Below are positions 20,745-31,404 of a DNA stretch of 64,000 nucleotides, in pieces (position 1 is the first letter of the stretch; every line of letters begins with the position of its first letter). The DNA comes from Notamacropus eugenii (Eukaryota; Chordata; Mammalia; Diprotodontia; Macropodidae). Position numbers and translations under genes: made by a program. The notes below the pieces were generated by a model, which worked only from the letters and a program-made list of their open reading frames with translations, made no database searches and was not told the DNA's origin. The stretch covers positions 91,915,741-91,979,740 of the forward strand of contig NC_092879.1 in assembly GCF_028372415.1 (NCBI RefSeq), read 5' to 3'.

Positions 20745-21890
20745 TCTCCCTCCTCTCCACTACACAATCAACCCTCACTTCCCCCCTCCCCTCCAATAAG
20801 ACAAAATTCCAACATTTAGTTCCTCCTCCCTAGAATGGATGAAAAGTTTCTTTGGGCTGGAGGAGGGGGTGACCATGGGATGAGGTTTTTGATGATAGCT
20901 TTCATATTTAATTCAGCTGGAAGGTCATTTATTTCTGTCCCCAAAGACAGAGTAAACTCCCTGCAGGCAAACTAGATTGGGGTTCTTGGAATTAAGCTTT
21001 GTTGTTTGCATCCTGAGAGCTATCCCCTAACCAGCTCTGAAATTGCTTGGAGCTACAGTGTGAGTGATAAGACACCAAGGGCCTTCTATAGAAAGTGGAA
21101 TGGCTGGAGGGCTCACACTGTGCCCTTGGGCATGTGAAATGCCTGCCCTTATAACAGGAGGCAGGAGAGGGTTACTGTGCATGGCTTCATGCTTTGATTT
21201 CATACACAGATATCAGAATATCAGCTTTCTACTTAGCACAAGAGTCACAAATCCATTAGGCATGTCATTCAAATGTAGCAAGATTTTTAGCCTCTCTGCC
21301 AATAAATTGGCAATGGTATTCTGACTATCCTGAGGACATGGGCTGAATCCCAGTGAAACCATTACAGAGGCAGCTTCCAACATCAGTGGTTTAGAGCCAC
21401 TTAGGAAATGTGGACTGTATCAAGGAGCTAATAAAGGAGCTTGCAAATCGCCGTCCTTGGCACACCTAGCCCTTTCAACTACAGAAGAGAAATCTCCTTC
21501 TTTGGAGGAACTGGTTTCTCATTAAGAAATGTGCTGTTTGCTAGGACTGAAGCATAATGGGTGATCCAGATTCATTTCAGCACCTCCTGCATATTTCCTC
21601 CCCATGTGACAATGCAAAGACATAGCAATCTTGTTTCTTGCCAATTGTGCTAATGACAATCCTGTCCCAAAATGCTGCTCTGAGGCCTCAGGAGTCTTGA
21701 AGGCTGTGCCAGCAGAGCCTAAGTTCTGGCAGGTCCGGTTCAAATGAAAAGGAATCAATGGCAGGTCTAGGGACGGACTGCTCATCTGTTATCCAAGGGT
21801 CAGAAGGGCCATAGAGGGCAACTGTTTTATCCACATCTCTCAAGTCATAGAAAGGTGTCCCACATCCCTGGCACATTCAAATACTGAATC
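20745..21890. other. No recognisable feature
   Basis: Apparently unique non-coding sequence. Confidence 0.4.
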
Positions 21891-21894
21891 CTAA

Positions 21895-21990
21895 TGAACC
21901 AGTCAGTCAATAAACAAAGGCCTATGGGCCAAGCTCTGTGCTAAGGGCTGAGGAGACAAATCAAGCAAAAATAGTAATCAGCGCTCCAGT
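21895..21990 (-). mobile_element. Antisense L2 3' tail
   Basis: 'agtcagtcaataaacaaagg' is followed by 'ccaagctctgtgctaagggc' and 'tgaggagacaaatcaagc', the reverse of the L2 3' terminus. Confidence 0.65.
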
Positions 21991-22077
21991 TTGTACTCCA
22001 CTAGCAGAGTCTCTGGGTAGCTAGGATGACTTCTGACCCAGGATGAGGTGATGGAGAAGGGATTAGATAGTATGGCT

Positions 22078-22325
22078 GTAGGGGTAGCACCAGGGCAGCT
22101 AGGTGACACAGTGGATAAAATGTGGGACCTGTAGTCAGAAAGACTCATCTTCATGAGTTCAAATCCAGTCTCAGAAATTTCCTGTGTCCTGTGTGACTCC
22201 GGGCAAGTCACTTAACCCTGTTTGCCTCAGTTTCTTCATAAAATGAGCTGGAGAAGGAAATGGCAAACCAATCACTTCAGTATCTCTGCCAAGAAAACAC
22301 AAATGGGGTCACAGAGTCAAGAACA
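22078..22325 (+). mobile_element. MAR1 SINE
   Basis: A marsupial tRNA-derived SINE. Its head is 'gggcagctaggtgacacagt', with a B-box-like 'gagttcaaatccagtc' and 'gggcaagtcacttaaccctg'. The body is 'atgagctggagaaggaaatg', 'gcaaaccaatcacttcag' and 'caaatggggtcacagagtca'. It is nearly full length. Confidence 0.9.
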
Positions 22326-22394
22326 ATACGTAGACTGTATGTCCACCATCTGAGGTAGTAGATCGAGACAGAGGAGGACAATGCAAAGATGGAA

Positions 22395-22545
22395 AGGTTT
22401 GGAGTCAGAACATCTGAGTTCAAATCCTTCTTCTGACCCTTACTACCTGTTCAACTCTGGACAAATCATTTCATCTCTCTGAGCATAGGTCTCCTCTTTT
22501 GTAAAATAAGGGGAGTTGGACTAGCTCAGAGGTTCTGAACCTGAG
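22395..22545 (+). mobile_element. MIR/THER1-type SINE
   Basis: 'ggtttggagtcagaacatct', 'gagttcaaatccttcttctg', 'tcatttcatctctctgagca' and 'ttgtaaaataaggggagttg' are in the MIR order. Confidence 0.8.
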
Positions 22546-22746
22546 GCCCACAAAGCCTAAAGGCTTTGTCATTTTATTTTAGCAATGTACGCACACAGAT
22601 TTATTTGAGATTTTTGTGCCCTGATGGCATCCTTTACATCTCCTTCTTCTTCATGATCCCTCATTTGAAAGGTTTTGCAGTCAAGCCCACCATGCATTTC
22701 TTCCACCGTCTTTTGGCTGATACTCAACATCAATTCTTTGACAATG

Positions 22747-22754
22747 CAATATCC
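22747..22754 (+). repeat. Left 8-bp TSD of hAT MITE at 22755
   Basis: The word caatatcc is repeated exactly at 22905-22912. Confidence 0.88.
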
Positions 22755-22904
22755 CAGAGGTGGGAAACCTGCAGTCTTGAAGCCACATGTGGCCTTCTCG
22801 ATCCTTAAGGATTTGTTCTGTAAAGTTTGGGTTCAGTCAAAAGATAACACTTAAGAATCTAGAAGGCCACATGTGGCCTTGAGGCCATAGGCTCCCTATC
22901 CCTG
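22755..22904. mobile_element. Palindromic hAT MITE (150 bp) with perfect TSD
   Basis: Begins CAGAGGTGGGAAACCTG and ends CATAGGCTCCCTATCCCTG. Both arms carry 'ggccacatgtggcctt' or near it. The 8-bp word caatatcc flanks it exactly at 22747-22754 and 22905-22912. It belongs to the family of 8010 and lies inside the older LINE remnant. Confidence 0.9.
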
Positions 22905-22912
22905 CAATATCC
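22905..22912 (+). repeat. Right 8-bp TSD of hAT MITE at 22755
   Basis: Exact copy of caatatcc at 22747-22754. Confidence 0.88.
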
Positions 22913-23429
22913 CATTACTCACAGCCAGAGGACACCAAAAGAATGCCTGTGGTCAAAAAAGATGGGCCTTTATTTTAGAGAGAAACTTGGGGTCATCAAA
23001 GATCTTTATATTTTTCTAAAGGCAACACAAATTGTTCTCTTTCTCCTGTTCAATTCTATGCCCAGTTTCCTGTCCGCATGTAGAGCTCTGTCCAAGATCT
23101 ATGTACCAATGGATGAGTTCTTCAGTTGTCCACTCAGTTGACTGTCATGGTCTGAACAAGAAATATTCTTGATCCACTTGAGTTGTGTGTGTTGGCATTG
23201 GGGGTGGAGGATAAAACGGTCAGACTCTTGAACAGCTATGGATCTCAGGAGCCTCTCTCATATTTCAAGGCTTGATATGATCTGGTGCAATATCATCTGC
23301 AAACAGCAGCATCTGGAGGATCTCACCATCTACATAGAAGTCCCTCTTCCATCTGGACTCTTCAAAGGATGTCCACCATGACATTGGCAAACATCTTTGG
23401 CAAGTAATAACCAAAGCAATCTTAGATCA

Positions 23430-23645
23430 CATTTCTACAACATTTTACAATTTACAAAGCACTTTCCTCACAAAAAGGCCATCAGACAGATGGTGTGTTA
23501 TCCCTGTCTTAGAGGTGAGGTCACTGAGCCTCAGGGAGGTGACCTGACTTGCTCACAGTCTTACAGTCAGAAAATGGTTGGAACCAGAACTCAAATCTAG
23601 GCCTTCTGATGCCAAGTCCTGTGCGCTCCTTCCACTACGCCATAC
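23430..23645 (-). mobile_element. Antisense MIR, nearly full length
   Basis: 'caatttacaaagcactttcc', 'gtcactgagcctcagggagg' and 'cagtcttacagtcagaaaat' are followed by 'aactcaaatctaggccttct' and 'tccttccactacgcc'. Confidence 0.8.
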
Positions 23646-23889
23646 CGTAATCTCAAAGTATGTACACAAGCTCATCATTAGACCAATCATCAGCTGTACC
23701 ACTCTTCCTGTGATCATTCACTCCTAAAACAAATGTGGATCAGAATCCATCCAGACGCACAGAAATCACATTGGTGATCCAAATCAACTTCTAAACATGC
23801 AAACTTTTACCTCCACATCAGAAAAGCACCCCAAACAAGCTGTCTTTAGATTTGAGCACAAGAAACTGTCCTATTGTATTGTTTCCAGC

Positions 23890-24310
23890 TCATAATATGA
23901 ATAAACAACACAGTCTTCCTTTAATGTTTGTCAATTATATGCCAAAGAAAACAATTTATTGGCACTCTTGCTCTTAATAGACTAGAATTTTTCCCATTTA
24001 GGGTATCTAATTACATTTGCTCCTGATAGTGATGTAATGTTTAGGTGCTGAGGCTTGAAAAGGAAGCTGTAATGTTTATATATTTACATTATTAAAAAGT
24101 AATATGTTACCCAGACAGTAGTTTCTATGGCGAGCTTACCTTGTAAATGTGCTCTCGGAGCAAATTCATTACCTTCCGCCGCCTCTGCAAGATTTCCAAA
24201 AGTGTGATTGATTGACATCATTTAAAATGAACATGGAGGATGCATTAACTGGTAAAATCAAGACTCGATGTCACAAGCATCCCACACATTTATGAAATGA
24301 AATGGCTGGC
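23890..24310. promoter_or_regulatory. Candidate conserved non-coding element
   Basis: Repeat-free and AT-rich, with dense homeodomain-type words: 'tatctaattacatttg', 'gattgattgacatcat' (PBX/MEIS-like) and 'gtgatgtaatg'. CpG-containing 'ccttccgccgcctc' lies in the middle. Function is inferred from texture only. Confidence 0.3.
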
Positions 24311-24474
24311 CATCTCTGTGACCTGAAGAATGAATGGTGCATAGCCAAGCAAAGAGCTGTCCAGGGTCACTCAAGAGAAGGCAACCAGCACCCTCCACTC
24401 AGGAGAGGAAGTGAAGAAAAATGGGCATGCAGCTGAGGTGACCTTCCAGCACCCCCTTCTCCCAGGCACTCATT

Positions 24475-24560
24475 CCAAGCAATTCAACATGTATTTCTGA
24501 AGCACCTTTGTGCCAGGCACGGAGTTAAATGCCAGGAATCCCAAAGACAAAAACTAAGGT
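24475..24560 (-). mobile_element. Antisense L2 3' tail
   Basis: 'caacatgtatttctgaagca' followed by 'tgtgccaggcacggagttaa' is the reversed L2 3' terminus. Confidence 0.7.
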
Positions 24561-24584
24561 TGGAGATTGACAACAATAATAAAC

Positions 24585-24792
24585 ATGCACGTTCTTCCAG
24601 TACTGTGAGACTTGCAGAATACTTTCCTCACCACAAGCCTGGGAGGTAGGGATGACAAGCATCATTTTCCCTATTTGACAGATGGGGAAACAAAGGTTTG
24701 GGAAAGCCAAGTGAGGGACCCCTGAAATCTTGTAGCCAGTAAGCATCTGAGAATTGGAGTCCAGGACACCTGGTGTGACAGTCCATGAGTCT
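24585..24792 (-). mobile_element. Antisense MIR
   Basis: 'cagaatactttcctcaccac', 'cctatttgacagatggggaa', 'gtagccagtaagcatctgag' and 'attggagtccaggacacc' are in antisense MIR order. Confidence 0.75.
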
Positions 24793-24799
24793 CTCCCTA

Positions 24800-25080
24800 A
24801 CACCATGCTCCCTGACAAGTAAAAGGAGAGGGGCAAGGCTATATTTCCTCACCAAGGAGGGCAGGGATGAAAAGTGCCAGAGGTTCAGTGGACTTGAAGG
24901 CCTCAGACCCTCCCAGGAGGACGCAGAAAGATGCATGCCACTTGAGAAGAACGGGGGATCTGTGCGAATGCAGTTGCCTCGTTACAGAAGCCGTGATTAT
25001 TCCATGTCTTCCTCTGCGACCTTTGCTCCTCCTCCTCCCTCCTGGCTGCCGATCTTTTAGTCATGTCTCAGTTCATTAAC
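24800..25080. other. No recognisable feature
   Basis: Overlapping short frames on both strands, none with protein features. Confidence 0.4.
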
Positions 25081-25245
25081 AGCTGCACCACAGGGCAGAG
25101 AAGGAAAGAGGAAAGGAGGCAAAGGCGAATCAGCCAGTTTGCTGCTTATTAGCTGCTCTGGGGTGAAAATAAGTTGAGAAGGAAGAAGCCGAAACTATTG
25201 GCTCAAATGAGCTTTTCCAATTATCTATGGGTTTCACTTGAGCGT
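25080..25245. promoter_or_regulatory. Candidate conserved non-coding element
   Basis: Repeat-free stretch with 'gaatcagccagtttgctgct' and 'ttattagctgctctgggg'. 'ttttccaattatctatggg' lies at its end. Only the texture supports it. Confidence 0.2.
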
Positions 25246-25535
25246 GCCAGCCAAAGGACCACAGGTAGCCAAAAGACTAAGCTCATTTGAGAAGAATGAG
25301 ATACAGGCCAAGCATAGATCACGAGAGCAGAGAATTGAAGAGGAGGGGGGGCGCTTAAAGGCCACTTTCCCCAAACAGAATATGAACAAGGATGCCCTTT
25401 CTGCACCACATACCTACCTGGCATGGAGATAAGACACAGAAAGAGTAGAGTGAACAGCACCAGTTGTCGAGTGGTGGTAGTGTGGGGCAGGAAGGGAAAC
25501 AACTGGGCCTGTAGGATCACTTTAGTTTTTAAGAA
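25246..25535. other. No recognisable feature
   Basis: Short overlapping frames only. I see no repeat signal. Confidence 0.4.
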
Positions 25536-25539
25536 ATGC

Positions 25540-26480
25540 TTCCTTACCTTCCACCTAAATCTGCCTCTCAGCCACTTCTCCCATCACTACTGATTCCACT
25601 TTCTAAGTTCAATCAAATGAAGTCTTATCTCCCTTTCACACAACAAACCTTGGAACACCCCCAGACAACCATGGTGTCCTTGCTGAGCTTTCTCCTGTCT
25701 AGGCTAAACAGTCACAGTTCTTTTACTTGATCCTGGTACAGCAGGATCCTGGTCCTCCAAAAGCTTTTTTCTGGGGTGGGGAAAGAGTCAATCAGGGCTA
25801 AATGACATGTCCAGGGTTACACAGCCAGTAAGCATCTGAGGTCAAATTTGAACTCAGGTCCTTCGGGTTCCAGGGCCAGTGAGTCACCTAGCTGCCCCTG
25901 GACCAGATGCTTTTCAATATTCATCTTTCTAAACCATGGCTTGAGAAATTGAACTATGTACTCCAGGCATGGTCAGCCCAGGGCCAAGTAAAGTGAGAAC
26001 TACTTCAATGGAGTCTCAGGCCAGGCTCCTATTCCACTAAAACCCACGGATCTTTTACCAGGAATACGCCTGCACAGGTCTCCCTTATCCTGTGCTTCGT
26101 AATTGCTATTTCTGAAGATTCACATCTTTCTAGCTTGTCAAGATCCTTTGGAATCTTGTCATCCTGTGCTGGCCGTCCCTCTAGGCTTCATGTCATCTGT
26201 AAAATTGTTATGTGTGCCATCTATGTCTTCATCCAAACCGATGGCAAAAATATGGAGTGCCCCCCCAAGCCTTGGGGTCCTCCACGAGATGACTTCCTCT
26301 GAGGTGAACCCCAGACACTCACCGATGGCTATTCTTGGCTCAGACAAATTGGCCAGTTCAGAATGCAGCTGAACTCTCATCTAGCCCATAATTCTCCAGG
26401 CTCTCGACAAGAATACCATGAGAGGCTCTATCAATGCTTTGCTCAAAAATAAGTTCCTAAATAAAGCTAACTTGGAATTG
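25540..26480 (-). mobile_element. Antisense CR1/L3 LINE, split by a SINE
   Basis: The plus strand follows the antisense CR1/L3 3' order: 'cctgtctaggctaaacagtc', 'tactccaggcatggtcagcc', 'ccactaaaacccacggatct', 'cttgtcaagatcctttggaa', 'tcatgtcatctgtaaaattg', 'cttcatccaaaccgatggca' and 'gaataccatgagaggctcta'. A SINE at about 25773-25900 interrupts it. All frames are broken. Confidence 0.75.
25773..25900 (-). mobile_element. Antisense WSINE1-like SINE
   Basis: On the minus strand it starts 'caggggcagctaggtgactc' and continues to 'gacctgagttcaaatttgac' and 'gtgtaaccctggacatgtca'. The head and tail match the Australian-marsupial tRNA-derived SINE type. It is inserted in the CR1/L3 remnant. Confidence 0.75.
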
Positions 26481-27380
26481 GTCTTTGAAACCATAAAAAT
26501 GAAAGAGTAAAATGCCCACTTTGCTTCTTAGTATGAGAGCACTGATAAAGGGAGAGCTGTTTACTAAAGGACTTTCTCCATGCCTAGTCTAACTGAGGTC
26601 CCAGGAACTTCCGTAAACAGATACTACTGCTTCTTCCCTGGAGATAATGACTCGAGGATGAAAGAGGAGAAAGCAGGTGTGAGCAGTGGGATTCTTTGCC
26701 CACCTGCCAAATGAAAGCCTAAATACAGTCATTTCAAAAAGAGCACATTATTGTGCTCTGTTCACTCACCCTGAAAAATGCAAAATTATGTTTCACTATA
26801 CTAGGCAAGTTGAAGATGTGGGTTTTATTGTTGTTTTTTCTTTGTTTTTTGTGGTGGTGGTGGTGGTAGTGGTGGTGAACTGAGAGGGTAATGGGAAACA
26901 CAGATTTTAAATGTATTTAAAAATAAATTTCTTTTTAAAAAACTAAAAGGCAAAATAAAATCAGGAGCATATAGACAGGCCTAAGGGTGCAGGGGAGGTA
27001 GAATGCAAAAACGACCCAGGGGATCTGGCTAGGGGCGGGCATATACTAAATCAAAAGCGAGGTAACCCAACTCAAGATATTTGTAGGGCACTTTAGTAGA
27101 AAAGGAACTGAAGGTACCTTGAAAATAAGGACTGAACACTAAGATGATCTTGCTAATCAAATAAGTACAGGACAGGCTAAAGCCATGGCAGCAAAGAAGA
27201 CTCCAGAGACAGAGAAGGAGGAGGGAGGGAAGAGGGAGAAAAAAGGAGGGCAAAGGTAGAGGGAGGAAGAAAAAGAGTCAGAGAGTGATCACAGAGACAC
27301 CAACATTCAAGGCACAGAAGCAAGATGAAGAGATCGGGGAGATCAGATGGAGAAGGCCTATCAGAGCCTCTACCCAAATA
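26480..27380. other. No gene; purine-rich tract and possible L1 tail
   Basis: The block 'tttaaaaataaatttctttt' at 26914-26933 may be an L1-type tail. At 27200-27290 the plus strand is almost all purine (GGAGGGAGG-type). Nothing else is recognised. Confidence 0.4.
26846..26878 (+). repeat. (GTG)n trinucleotide repeat
   Basis: About ten GTG units with one 'tag' interruption, preceded by a T-rich run. Confidence 0.9.
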
Positions 27381-27384
27381 CTTA

Positions 27385-27430
27385 GTCCAGGGCCTGGCAC
27401 ATAGTAATTGTTTAATAAATGCTTATTCCT
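27385..27430 (+). mobile_element. L2 3' terminus
   Basis: 'gggcctggcacatagtaatt' followed by 'gtttaataaatgcttattcc' is the L2 3' end. Confidence 0.7.
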
Positions 27431-27519
27431 TCCTTCTCAGAAAACCCTTCACTCCTCAGTCTGAGTCCTAGGACCCACTGCAGTAAAGCAAAGAGATGAA
27501 AAGAGGAGGCCTAGGGAAG

Positions 27520-27801
27520 TAGTGTTTCCACCTTTCCAAGTCCAAGTGAAATACAACCTGCAGCAAACCTTCCCAGATCACCGTGGGCAGAAGTGATGTC
27601 TCTCTAATCAGTGAGCAGTCCTTTGGCACCCATCACATTTTAATCTGGGTCACTGATACAGATCTAGTCTTGTTTTCTCTATGTGAACTAGCTGAGTACA
27701 CCCTGGCCCTAAACTCAGCATCCTATCCCTGTTTTCATGCTTTACACAATCTATCTTGTGAATTAGGAATATGATCCATCTTCATCTCCACCTTGAGGTG
27801 C
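27520..27801 (+). mobile_element. L2 3' region
   Basis: 'ccaagtccaagtgaaataca' and 'aaccttcccagatcac' match the L2 C-terminal/3' UTR junction. The copy then degrades. Confidence 0.55.
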
Positions 27802-27817
27802 TTCCTAAATAAATCCC
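27802..27817 (+). repeat. Left copy of a perfect 16-bp direct repeat
   Basis: The word ttcctaaataaatccc recurs at 28644-28659. The two copies bracket an L1 ORF2 fragment, so they look like a target-site duplication. Confidence 0.75.
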
Positions 27818-28643
27818 CAGCGATAGATCTATCAAACATATAAAGAACAATTAACTCTAATACTATATAAACTATTTGGAAAAATAGCCAAAGAAGAAGT
27901 CCTACCAAATTCCTTCTATGACAAAAATATAGTGCCGATACCTAAACCAGGAAGAGCAAAAACAGAGAAAGAAAACTATAGACCAGTTTTCCTAATCAAT
28001 ATTGATGTAAAAAATTTAAATCAAATATTAGAAATGAGGTTACCACAATATATCACAAAGATCAAACATTACCACCAGAAGGGATTTATACCAGGAATGC
28101 AGGGCTGGTTCAGTGTTAGGAAAACTATCTGTATAATTGACCATATCAATAACAAAACCAACAAAAATCATACCATTATCTCAACAGATGCAGAAAAAGC
28201 TTCTGACAAAATATAACACTTATTCCTATTTTAAAAAATTAGGAAGTAGAAGAATAAATGGAGCTTTCCTTAAAATGATAACTAATATCTATCCAAAACC
28301 ATGAGCAAACATTCTCTATAACGGGATAAACGAGAAGCCTTCCCAATAAGATCAGGGGTAAAACAAGGATGTCCATTATCACCACTACTATTCAGTATGG
28401 TACTAGAAGTGCTAGCTACAGCAATAAGAGAAGAAAAGAAATGGAAGGAATTAGAATAGCAATGGGGAAACAAAGCTATCACTCTTTGCAGATGATAGGA
28501 TGGTATACTTAGAGAACCCCAGAGAATCAACTAAAAAACTAGTTAAAACAATTAACTTCAGCAAAGTTGCAAAATATAAAATAAATCCACGTATATCATC
28601 AACCTTTCTATACATTTCCAACAAAGTCCAGCAGGAAGACAAA
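27818..28643 (+). pseudogene. Internal L1 ORF2 (reverse transcriptase) fragment
   Basis: Read across frames it matches the L1 reverse transcriptase: 'PIPKPGR' and 'ENYRPV' (27935-27990), '[10 protein letters not shown]' (28082-28111), the first catalytic block '[10 protein letters not shown]', '[11 protein letters not shown]' (28365-28397) and the 'FADD' catalytic box near 28488, then 'YKINPR'. Frameshifts after 28216 and near 28458 and a stop inactivate it. It lacks both the 5' part and the 3' end with poly(A), yet a perfect 16-bp repeat flanks it. This could be insertion of a truncated transcript or an endonuclease-independent event. Confidence 0.85.
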
Positions 28644-28659
28644 TTCCTAAATAAATCCC
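28644..28659 (+). repeat. Right copy of a perfect 16-bp direct repeat
   Basis: Exact copy of 27802-27817, directly after the L1 fragment. Confidence 0.75.
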
Positions 28660-28920
28660 TGTGGAGTGATTGGCATTCTTCTCTTCCTTCAAAGCTCTCC
28701 TTAGGTAGCACCACTTGTGCCATCTTTCCTGACCATCACAACTCTTCCCTTCCCCCATTAGTGTACTCACCTTCCTCATATATCATGGGACTTAGGAGCA
28801 CATGGTGCATCCCCTAGTAGAATGTAAACTCCTTGAGAGCAGGCACTGATTCATTTTTGTCATTCAATTCACAGTGGCTAGCTTTGTACCTTGCATACAG
28901 TAGGTTCTTAGGATGTGTCT
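28660..28920 (+). mobile_element. L2 3' end
   Basis: 'cttccttcaaagctctcctt', 'gtaaactccttgagagcagg' and 'tgcatacagtaggttcttag' follow the L2 3' order. Confidence 0.75.
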
Positions 28921-29109
28921 GTCTTACTGAAATGGGTTGGCTAAATGCCCTCTAATCTAGTCAGGGCATAAACCTTGATCCACTACAATCCTTGCAGGGA
29001 ATGGTGGGAACTTTCTGACTGTGGAATTAGCAGAAAACCCTTTTCTTTTTAGCCCTTGCTGAAAATCGTTGGAAAGTAAATCTACCCACTTCCTTGACCT
29101 GGCCATCAG

Positions 29110-29450
29110 CACAGAGTCCATCATAAGATGTCAGCCCTGGAAGAGAACTCAGTGGGTATGTGGGCCAGCTGGGACCTAAATGAGACTGTGTGGTACAATT
29201 TCCCTGATAAGTAGCCCCCTGGAAGCGACTGAACAGCACTGTTGAAGAGGGGCCCACTGTCTCCTGAGACAGCTCAGTCAGCTTGCCAATACCTCTAACT
29301 CGGAGCAAGCTTGCTTAGGTTCCTTGCCCCCAGTAACAAGCCAAAATGTACTTCTCTACAATTTGTACACATTGCTCCCTCCTAGTCCCATTCTCTGGGA
29401 CCAGGCAGAACAAAATTCAATCCCCCTCTCATATATATAAACACTCCTTC
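29110..29450 (-). mobile_element. Antisense CR1/L3 fragment
   Basis: 'cacattgctccctcctagtc' is followed by 'ccaggcagaacaaaattcaa' and 'tccccctctcatat', matching antisense CR1/L3. The 5' part of the block is poor. Confidence 0.5.
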
Positions 29451-29454
29451 ACAG

Positions 29455-31175
29455 AGAAGAGAAACGGGTTTCAAATTTTTATGGGGGGAGGGGGATCTAG
29501 GGGAATGAGTGGGACAGCACAGAGAAGGCCACTAAAAGAAAGGGATTGAATAGCTATGCAAGATGTTCTAAGATCGAGGCCTTCAGGATACTTGACAGAG
29601 GGCTCTGCAGTATACACATAGAATGCTCATTTCATGACAGCTTCCGATGAAAATGGGAGGTTCTGTGTGGCTGCCTTAGACACTGACTTCAAGGCCCTCC
29701 CTGACAGCATTCTGCTTGGAATCTCAAACACTGAGCCATAAATGGGGTAGAAACAAGGGCTTTGCCACAGACCGCCAAATTTAGGGGACACTAACAAGAC
29801 TTATGGTCCTTCAGCAGGGCAGAAATGACAGTTTCCATCATGATTGAATAGGGAACACCCAGTTCACAAGAATTATGTGTTAAAATAAGAAGTTACCACC
29901 TAGTGGGCTAAGGTCAACTACCCTTAGCTGCCCAAGTGGCAGCACCTCTAGAAGTGGCTTCTTGCCAGTGCCTCTATTTCTAGTGTCTGCCTCCTCACCA
30001 ATGAGGAAATGCTTCTTGGTACTTTCCAAGGTCAAAAATTCCTTGTTTATGACTCCATTTCCTTTCTAGTCCAGCTCTGTCCCCAACAGCAGCCCTGTGC
30101 TGTTACTGGGGCAAACTCCCCTCCCCCCATATTAATAATAATAATAAATGTTTGTTTCCTTCCTTTTGTCCTTCCTTTCTTTTTCCCTCCTTCCTTCTTT
30201 CCCAGACAGCTTACCATGTTCCCTCACTTCAGCCTCCCCAACAGGGAGTCAACCAACACCATCTCCCCTTTTCCTTGGTCCAAACACAAAAATTGCTTCT
30301 TACGTTTCTTAAAAGATATCCTTGGATGATCTCTCTCCCATAAACACAAGGGGTAGGCATAGCCACTAATGTTCTCTCTTCTGTAGCCATGGCTCTGAAA
30401 AATTCACAGTGAGCCAATAACTAGAGTGAATTTACCTAAATCTTGAAAAGACTTTATTTCTGAAACTTATAACGAAAATATTGCCCTCTGTCTCTGGCAG
30501 AAAGTGAAACAGACCAAGGAGGGTCAAGAGTAAAACGCACATTACATCTAAGTCCCATCTGTGAAAGATGTAAAAAGCACCTCCCTTCCTGACTCCCCCT
30601 CCTACTACAGAAACCATCACCCTCATTCTTTTATGATGTTCCACCAACATGTTTTCCTCTAAATGTGTCTTGCATTAATTCATATTATAGCTAAATTCTG
30701 ACATGCTCTGATCTATGAGTTCTACACATAATAGTGGTCTGAATACAATATGATAAAGCTTAGAATTAATCGACGTGCCCTTCTATACTCAATAACAACT
30801 CGTCAACATGTTCTAAATTAGCATCCTCCTTAACCTTCATTTTTATCAAGTTTTCAGAATCAAGGGAATAGTAATTATTCTGAGGACTACCCCGAATGAC
30901 GGCCATTCTGTTTATATTTTCCCTCATGTAACAGGAATTGATGAAGTTCTGCTGAATTGCATACAATGGCTGATCACAGTATACCCTTCTTAATTTCTTT
31001 CAATTGTCTCCATGAAAATATTTTGCATTTTAGATGGCACGTTAAACCCACAAAATCTGCAATAAATAATAAGGTTATTTTCAAGCATTTGCCTTTCATA
31101 GAAAACATTTTAAATTGATTTGTCAAGATTCTTCCACCCCAAGATTAAAAATGAGCAACCAAATTGCATCACAGA
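29455..31175. other. No gene; small low-complexity tracts
   Basis: Contains a G-rich run near 29483-29493, an (AAT)n run at 30132-30149 and a CT-rich run at 30155-30205. No repeat family or gene recognised. Confidence 0.4.
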
Positions 31176-31179
31176 GGAA

Positions 31180-31400
31180 AGGCACTTTGGGGTTGTAAAT
31201 AGCTCACTGGACTTGAGTTCACAGACCCAACTCAGAAACCCCGCTAGTGACATAAGCTTGAGCAGAGTATCTCAGCCCTCTAAACCTGTTTCTTCTGTTA
31301 AATGAGGATAAAAATATTAACCCTGCCTAACTCACACTGCTGTGAAGATGAAATGAGAAAGGGTTTGGGGATTATAAAAACACCATACAGATTATCACAA
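31180..31400 (+). mobile_element. MIR
   Basis: 'gttgtaaatagctcactgga', 'tctcagccctctaaacctgt', 'ctgttaaatgaggataaaaa' and 'actgctgtgaagatgaaatg' follow the full MIR order including the 3' part. Confidence 0.75.
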
Positions 31401-31404
31401 TTTT

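Larger units (their letters stand above)
22560..23400 (-). mobile_element. Probable antisense RTE-type LINE remnant
   Basis: The plus strand carries words I associate with antisense RTE-clade copies: 'gtgccctgatggcatccttt', then 'catctgcaaacagcagcatc', 'tggaggatctcacc' and 'ggatgtccaccatgacattg'. It is heavily decayed, and a hAT MITE (22755-22904) interrupts it. The clade call is tentative. Confidence 0.45.

Noticed and set aside
22140..22220. Possible tRNA gene (B-box-like gagttcaaatcc)
   Set aside because: The box belongs to the tRNA-derived head of a MAR1 SINE. No cloverleaf is present. The same applies to the MIR heads.
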